A DNA stretch of 64,000 nucleotides. Source: Pezicula radicicola. Taxonomy: Eukaryota > Ascomycota > Leotiomycetes > Helotiales > Dermateaceae. Of this stretch, positions 58,196 through 64,000 are shown one piece after another. The position numbers were made by a program, and so were the translations under genes. The DNA lies in assembly GCA_003008705.1 (NCBI GenBank), contig PDUO01000029.1, positions 631,321 to 695,320 on the forward strand, read 5' to 3'. Below the pieces are notes generated by a model, which was given only the letters and a program-made list of their open reading frames with translations, ran no database searches and was not told where the DNA came from. The stretch's first letter is position 1. Each line of letters begins with the position of its first letter.

Positions 58196-58505
58196 CTACT
58201 GCAGTAAGACTGGCGTAGCTGACTTTCGTTGTCCTAGCCTCAAGACAGAGAGCTCCAAGGAAATAGTTGTAAGTGGCAAGTCAGGTTGGCCGCAGCGGGA
58301 AGAGCGCATAACTATCCAGCCAACAGCGTCTGCAGATGGGTTGCGAATTAACTCGTACTCATTGCCACTAACCAACTTCTTCTTCATAGATGAGTTACGG
58401 TCATCTTCTACTTTACTGAGTTAATGACCAACCTAGCATTAGAAGACCATCAAGTCAACCAAACTCACCGTTAAAATTTAGCTGTGCACTCCAGCCATAG
58501 AGAAG
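58196..58505 (-). pseudogene. Possible gene fragment, minus strand
   Basis: From GGCTGGAGTGCACAG near 58500 a short frame ends at a GTGAGT donor; an AAGTAG acceptor then opens GAAGATGACCGTAAC and continues KKKLVSGNEYELIRNPSAD, VGWIVMRSSRCG and LRLGQRKSATPVLL to a TAG at 58196. The same frame runs on after this stop (RIKELQKEWLKWNG) for another 50 codons. This reads like true protein but has no start and one internal stop. Family unknown. Confidence 0.3.
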
Positions 58506-60600
58506 AATTTAACCCGCAAAATGAGTGACTTGTTACCAAAATGCCTCGACTTCTCAATGCTTGAGCCAGTCCAAATTTCGCGGGCCAAAAGTCCGTTACA
58601 CCATGTGTGAATCAAATATCGTGACAGACCTGCTCTCAAAACCATTGACACACTCAAACCGACTGAGCGATTGCGTCGAAGACTTCGGCTGCATATCTGT
58701 GAGTGCCATTTATCATGACTGACTGATGATGTGTACAGTCTAGACATCGAAGAAGCGGCGGTGCTTTCCTGAGTCGAGAATTGGGGGTGAACCAACCAAG
58801 TACTTGCAAGTTGAATTTAGAAGCTCATCCTGAAATAGAAATAGAAATAGATTCTTCTTGTAACACCGGTAATAGTGCACTATGTTCGACCGCCAGAAAC
58901 AAACCAATACATGCCTCCACACATAGCTCAGAAGTCTATGAAACCGGTGCATTTGCTAAACTCCATCTATGCCGTACAGAAAAAGAAAGCTGCCATTTGA
59001 CCTCGATTGGATTGATCAATATTAGCCGCCGCGAAGCATTCCTCTAGGTTGACATTGCTAGTTGGCGCCCTAACCTGCCGCCACTCGGCGATTAGACCAG
59101 AATATTTAGAAAGACCATACAATTTTAGCAAGTGCTAAAACAACTTTGCTTTCTCGCTCAGAACCTATCGTTGTCGCCAATGAGAAGGTTTAGTCAGCGT
59201 CAAAATCACTACTCGAAAGAACTTTCTCTCGGTTCTCACAATCTCGTCCAGAGACACGAAGAGCACTGGTGGCGCCTATATATCAGATGGAATTGATCGT
59301 CGGGAATTTTTGAGAGCGTTATTTTGTTGGATTTTTGTTAGGATCATGGCCACATCTAAAGCCGCCAAGATGTGCGATCTCTCAGATCAGCGCCATGGTT
59401 GGGGCACACACCAGCACCACCAACCAGCCAACACACTTTATCTTTACTTTAATTTGGCGGGTATCGTAGTTGGGGAATTTCAAGAACTGCGAACCGCTTT
59501 TTTGAGTGTGATGCCAAGCTTCTTTTTTGAAACGTTTGAAAATTGGAGTTCGCCGGTTTGAGCTGATGGCTGGTGGGACTTGACGTCGTGATTGTCGTCG
59601 GGCGACCAATCTTCCAGGCCCGCGGTCATCATCGGGGTACAAGCAGAGATTACCGGTACCCAAGCAACAACTCTGTAACCTCGACACTGAAGGGATTGTT
59701 GTCGCTGAATTTTGAAGCTGTATCAAGTCATTCATATCCGCCACTCGGGCAACAGAATACGAAGTCTCAAGCTTCTCTTCGTAGGCGATGTTTAACCTTA
59801 GCATTTCGCCATGCTGCCATGTTCAAAACATGTGCGGCATCTCATATTTCTCGTCTTGCTCCTTCGACAAGTTGCGATTCGTTCCTGGATTCATCCCATT
59901 AGCGTCTCCAAAACTGCCATCTCAGCAAAAACCTCCGTGCCAATCTCTCATCGTGAAATCCGAAGTTTTAGCACTTGCTTGTGCTTGTCTGGATTAAACT
60001 TTTTCAGCTGTGATTGTCTGTAACTTGGGGTGGCAGGCCAGTCACGGGGTTCATCGGCGTTAATACCCCTGCCATGAAACCCGGGCAGTTTGGGGTGTTG
60101 TCGCGAAGCAAAAGGATGAAGCACATCCGTGCCTCACAATCCCCTCGCTTAAATCTCCTTTCGCCGTAACGACAACCTGCGAACAGCATGAAGGGCCGGC
60201 GGCTTGTCAGTGTCCGAATGCACGGTCGACGAGCCCATGATCGGACCAAATTACAGATGGAAATGAAGAGATGACAATTGTGAGTGGCAGTGGCGAAGTC
60301 ATCATGATCGCAAAAGGGGCGAGGCAACCCAAAGCGATAGGGACAGAGATCTCGAGTGAGGTCGGTCTTGACATAAATGGCCTGCCTCAATTGAATGCGC
60401 TGCGCTAGAAAAAAGAACGTCCAAATAAACTTAGACTCATACTTTAAGCCGCAGCTTGGCACTCGTCCCCTATCAGGTCGGTGCCACTGGGTGCCATCCA
60501 ATGTTCGTCTAAGCGCTTGGCCTGTCGCCCGTTTGAGCCCATGTTTCGATGAACAGGCTAGCTCTCCCCTCTCCCATCTCCGACCTCGCCATTGAGCTCC

Positions 60601-60615
60601 CCNCCCCCCCCCCCC
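60601..60615. other. Poly-C run containing an ambiguous base
   Basis: Fourteen C residues interrupted by one N at 60603. This is probably a sequencing or assembly uncertainty rather than biology; the true run length is unknown. Confidence 0.9.
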
Positions 60616-61024
60616 TGGCTCTTCATTCCCAAGCCTTGGTCCGTTCCATGGTAGTACCACATGCTCAACAACACAGCCTACAGCATCCGCATTTCAGAAA
60701 ACAAGGGTCTGTATTAGAGTAAGCAGATCATTCACGCAAGTTCCACATTCTTATTTATGCCTTGCCCACCCCCATTCGAGTATCTCTCTCCTTAGCCCAG
60801 ACAAACAAAATCTTCTCAGTTTCTCTCTTCTCTTCTCTTCTGAACTCTTTCTTCAGCCTCATTAATTTCTCTCGCTTCAATTTTTATACTACCTAATTGT
60901 CGGCCAGTACGACACCAGCGCTAGTCGCCTTTACTTTCAGAAAACTCTCACATTCGTTTTTGAGAAGAAACAGTCCTTTTTCGCCCCATCAAATCATCAA
61001 ATCATATTCCAATTAACCGCCAAT

Positions 61025-61847
61025 ATGCAATTCACCAGCTTCGCCCTCGCTGCCATGAGCATCAGCAGCGCCTTTGGTATATCTCTCCATACCGGTATTT
61101 TCAAGGCGCCAATAACTAACAAGTATCATAGCTGCTACAACCGTCCACGTCGTCAGAGTCGGCAGCACGAACGGAACTCTGAAATACTTCCCTGATTCCG
61201 TCACGGCCGCAGTAGGAGATATGGTACAATTTCAATTCGCACCAGCCAACCACACCGTCACACAATCAACCTTCGATCAACCCTGCCAACCTGTCTCCAT
61301 GAACAGCAACGTAACTGGAATCTACTCTGGATTCATGCCAGTAACTGCTAGCGCCACCTCAACTCCTACGTACACAATCCTGGTTAACAGCACTACACCA
61401 ATGTGGCTATACTGTTCGCAAGGAAAGCATTGCCAGGCTGGAATGGTTATGGTCGTTAACGTCAAGTAAGCTCCATATTTTCATCTCATCTCAAATCCTA
61501 AGAACAACCTTAAAACAAACATGAAACAAAACTGGAGCATCAGAACATCAAGCTAATATTTTTCTTTCTCCAGCCCAACAGCAAACGCAACCCGCACATT
61601 AGCCAACTATGCCGCTCTCGCCGCAAAGGCAACTGCCAACCTCGCCCCAGGAACTTCAGTCACAAACGGAACCTCAGGATCGCAAGCCGGAACTGCTTCC
61701 GGAACTACTTCATCATCCGGCTCAGAAGCCACAGCTTCAGGAACCGCCAAATCCAACTCTACATCCGCTGCTACCACCTCATTCCAAGTTTCAGAAGCCA
61801 TTACCTTCTCTGGTCTCTTGGCTATCGGTATGGCTCTTTTCATCTAG
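61025..61847 (+). CDS. GPI-type extracellular serine-rich cupredoxin
   Basis: Three exons, 61025-61076, 61132-61465 and 61574-61847, give 219 residues; introns are 55 bp (branch ACTAAC) and 108 bp. Residues 1-18 are a signal peptide. The cupredoxin domain starts TTVHVVRVGS and has the expected type-1 copper ligands: His 58 in ANHTV, and Cys 112, His 117 and Met 122 in YCSQGKHCQAGM. A second Cys pair (69 and 118) may form the usual disulphide. After VNVN the chain becomes rich in Ser, Thr, Ala and Gly, and ends with a hydrophobic segment SGLLAIGMALFI typical of GPI attachment. Proteins of this kind are abundant on fungal cell walls and are reported in plant-associated and pathogenic fungi. Copper binding is inferred from the ligands; the biological role is unknown. 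Confidence 0.92.
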
Positions 61848-63456
61848 ATTGCATTTTAGAATTTGGATGAAAGAGTTGGAGAGAAAGAAAAAATTTGTTC
61901 TCGAATGGAATGTGTGGGTTTTTCTTTTGGAGTTGGAAGAGATGGTGCATAACTACCTTTACCTTGGATGGTATCATGGTGATGAAATGAATTATTCATG
62001 CAGTATATATACTTGCGAACTTTTTAGTGGTTGTGTTAGTTAATTTTGGTTGGTTCGTGTTTGTACCTTATATACCTCACATATGAGGCTTATTCCGCGC
62101 TTGAAGACGCGATGAGGAGGAAAATATAACTATTTTTGAGGTTCAAATACTTTTCTACTGTTTTCGTTGTGTGATGGATGCTTAAAGCCTTTCGGTGCAT
62201 GATGCCTTGGTACTTTAGTGTAGGGGGCTGACAAACTAATACAAAATAGAGGTCGCCAGATGTTCGAACTTACCAAAAGGTTCCATACAGGAAATAAATG
62301 TCTCATACCTTAGTATATCACTTTGTGGTTTACTATGTTTTCACTTTACAGAATTAAGCACTTCTGTTACTTGCCTTCTAGAAATTGAAATAACTTCCGT
62401 AGAATACAGTCACTGCTACGTGGTCATACATCATATCTAAGATCTAAGAGTTTAAAGTAATAGGTACATTTTTACTTAATTTGTTAAGCTCAAGTATTTG
62501 ATTTAAAGCTCCCTTTAACTAGTATCATTACGTCGAATGGTTACAACGAGTAACATATAGCGTGGGAATAGAGTTGTATTCTACAAAAAGTAAAAACTCA
62601 AAATAGCCTACTTAAGATGGCAGTCACACAACTATACTAGGACACAGCTAAGAAGATAATTATGTATTAGAAGATTACAGGTAAAGTTAACATCTCAAGT
62701 ATACCCTGATTCCCTGAGATTAAGTGCTGATGTACAGAATCATAATCTGACAAAATTCTTTGCACGGTTTATATTCTACATACTCAAAAGGGGTTTTGGG
62801 AGTATTTACCTCGACCTCATGAAGATAAACAGAGTCACAAATTTTGACAATCATGTCATCAACTTACAGTGTGCATCATAGTGTTTAAAAAGATCTCACC
62901 AAAACAAAAGGTTAAATCTTAGTTCAAAAGAGCAGGTTTACCAACCTAAAGCTTTAGATATACTAGATTATAAGTCGCCAAGAATATAATTGAACAGGCT
63001 TTTGTTTTCTTTGGGTTACTATCACGCGGGTGGACTTGCCAGATTGGTTGTATAGGACTGTTTTTTATTGTTTTATCTACTCGGGCACAGCTGTATCGAT
63101 TTACAGGTATTTAATCTCGTTGTCTAGTGGAGTTTTAGCCAGTTGCCTTTTCTATAACTTTGCACTTAATAGATCTCGCTAGGTAGACAAGCGAGCTATG
63201 TAGCAGATACTTAGTATCAACAAAAGAGTTGCTTTAGGTAACAGTGATTGGGTACAGTTACAAAATTAGGAACTGCCATCAGTTTATAGGCTTGCTTATC
63301 GCCGTTACTTGGTATGTTTGGCATTGAAAAGATGTAAGAACTAAGGTAAATATGGATTTACAATGTTGGGGGTTAACTTTCATTCATCATGTGAATCAAT
63401 GTTTCTCTTCACAGATTACGCACCACTGTAAAGTTGATATGCATCACCAAGATTAA
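61848..63456. other. AT-rich block without coding signal
   Basis: After the cupredoxin 3' flank, from about 62.2 to 63.4 kb the DNA is AT-rich with frequent TA steps and stops in all frames. Short frames carry no motif. A decayed sequence (possibly RIP-affected) is likely. The aldo-keto reductase fragment begins at its right edge, so the missing N-terminal part of that gene would have lain here. Confidence 0.5.
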
Positions 63457-63780
63457 TTGATATGCCGAATCAAAACGTTGTACACAGTTCACCACCTGAA
63501 ATGCAATATCGAGGCTCTGGAACTTGATCTCTCAGAGCATGATATCGAAGAGCTTGAGTCTGCAGTACCATTCGACTTTGGGTATCCACATTCTTTCGTA
63601 TCAGGAAACCGCTCTAAACAGATTTCTTCCTCGAACCCAGCATCTTTTATCCATCTCTACTGCTTCTTCGATGGAGTTGAAGATGCCAAGGTAGGTTGTC
63701 TGAAGATCCATGTGCTTCTTCACATTGCACATAAATTGGCTTGACTGACTCCTGTATAGCCAATTCGTACAAAACATTAG
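63457..63780 (+). pseudogene. C-terminal fragment of an aldo-keto reductase
   Basis: The frame from about 63475 reads VHHLKCNIEALELDLSEHD, then IEELESAVPFDFGYPHSF, matching the end of fungal aryl-alcohol-dehydrogenase-type aldo-keto reductases (the segment after the NADPH-binding loop). It continues to FFDGVEDAK, where a GTAGGT donor at 63691 and a TATAG acceptor ending 63759 give PIRTKH and TAG at 63778. So the last intron still looks functional. No N-terminal half (catalytic Asp, Tyr, Lys, His) is found upstream in the AT-rich block, and a stop lies just before 63457. The enzyme must be truncated here. It could be a remnant, or a gene interrupted by an insertion. Confidence 0.65.
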
Positions 63781-64000
63781 AAGAATGCCTGGACGGTCCA
63801 GCTAGCTTCCTCGCAGAGCGCAGCAGTTACAGAAGTAGATAGGTACGGTCTTACAGTCTTGCGCCGTGAAGACTTTTAAGACTCGTTTACGCTTTATTTC
63901 TTTATTTGCTCCTACGCTAGAACTTAAGAAGGCAGATAGATCCTTAATCTACAATTTACTATAGAATATTATTCCCTTTAAAGAAAGACTCTTCCTCAAA
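63781..64000. other. Right edge, nothing recognised
   Basis: No gene or repeat is visible in the last 220 bases. Confidence 0.6.

Larger units (their letters stand above)
57979..61024. other. 3-kb spacer with one decayed frame and a sequence gap base
   Basis: Apart from the minus-strand fragment listed at 58196-58505, no gene is supported. Frames at 59310-59900 lie on both strands and lack motifs. The cupredoxin promoter should lie in the last few hundred bases, which are rich in CT (TCTCTTCTCTTCTC near 60830). Confidence 0.5.

Noticed and set aside
60004..60660. A 218-codon minus-strand frame across the N-containing poly-C run
   Set aside because: It spans an ambiguous base and a homopolymer, has no motif, and its length depends on the uncertain run.
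1..64000. CRISPR arrays, insertion sequences or prophage-like DNA
   Set aside because: No regularly spaced direct repeats with unique spacers and no transposase or phage gene is visible; the DNA is eukaryotic.

Overview
The window is fungal nuclear DNA. It shows short spliceosomal introns (about 44-150 bp) with GTAWGT-type donors and CTAAC-like branch sites, Zn2Cys6 transcription factors, a GAF-type hybrid histidine kinase, a single-copy 5S rRNA gene of the dispersed Pezizomycotina kind, and long intergenic spacers. A filamentous ascomycete is secure. Leotiomycetes (Helotiales-like) is my best guess from gene content and is inference only.

Layout. 0-4.8 kb: a decayed secreted-protein relic, an F-box-like gene (minus) and a block of diverged ~150 bp tandem repeats. 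4.8-9 kb: an amino-acid permease (plus) convergent with a secreted GH79 glucuronidase-type hydrolase (minus). 9.8-14.9 kb: a MYND-SET protein and a Zn2Cys6 regulator, both minus. 16.6-21.2 kb: a five-exon hybrid histidine kinase (plus). 22.3-24.3 kb: an F-box/LRR protein (minus). 24.4-27.5 kb: gene-poor sequence with decayed frames. 27.5-31 kb: an FMO-like flavoprotein monooxygenase convergent with a Ser/Thr-rich surface protein. 31.7-38 kb: a housekeeping block with SRP19/Sec65 and a Pex22-like peroxin (both minus), divergent from eIF2B-gamma (plus), whose large first intron carries a complete 5S rRNA gene. 38-46 kb: gene-poor DNA with one small Cys/His-rich ORF and several decayed frames. 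46.7-48 kb: a two-finger C2H2 regulator resembling BrlA. 52.4-58 kb: a Baeyer-Villiger monooxygenase convergent with a Zn2Cys6 regulator that has a long inter-cysteine loop. 61-61.9 kb: a GPI-type extracellular cupredoxin. 62-63.4 kb: an AT-rich block without coding signal, followed by a C-terminal fragment of an aldo-keto reductase.

How the genes relate. I see no complete biosynthetic cluster. The monooxygenases lie 25 kb apart with no PKS, NRPS or terpene synthase between them. The only plausible enzyme-regulator pair is the Baeyer-Villiger monooxygenase and its neighbouring Zn2Cys6 protein. SRP19, Pex22 and eIF2B-gamma are conserved cell-biology genes that happen to be adjacent. The most unusual items are the 5S rRNA gene inside the eIF2B-gamma intron, a near-perfect 19-bp inverted repeat filling the MYND-SET intron whose core motif recurs in several spacers, the BrlA-like finger pair with an upstream small ORF, and the mucin-like gene whose apparent intron still reads like coding repeat. 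All splice sites were chosen by hand from consensus signals, reading-frame phase and protein continuity. None has been checked against transcripts.
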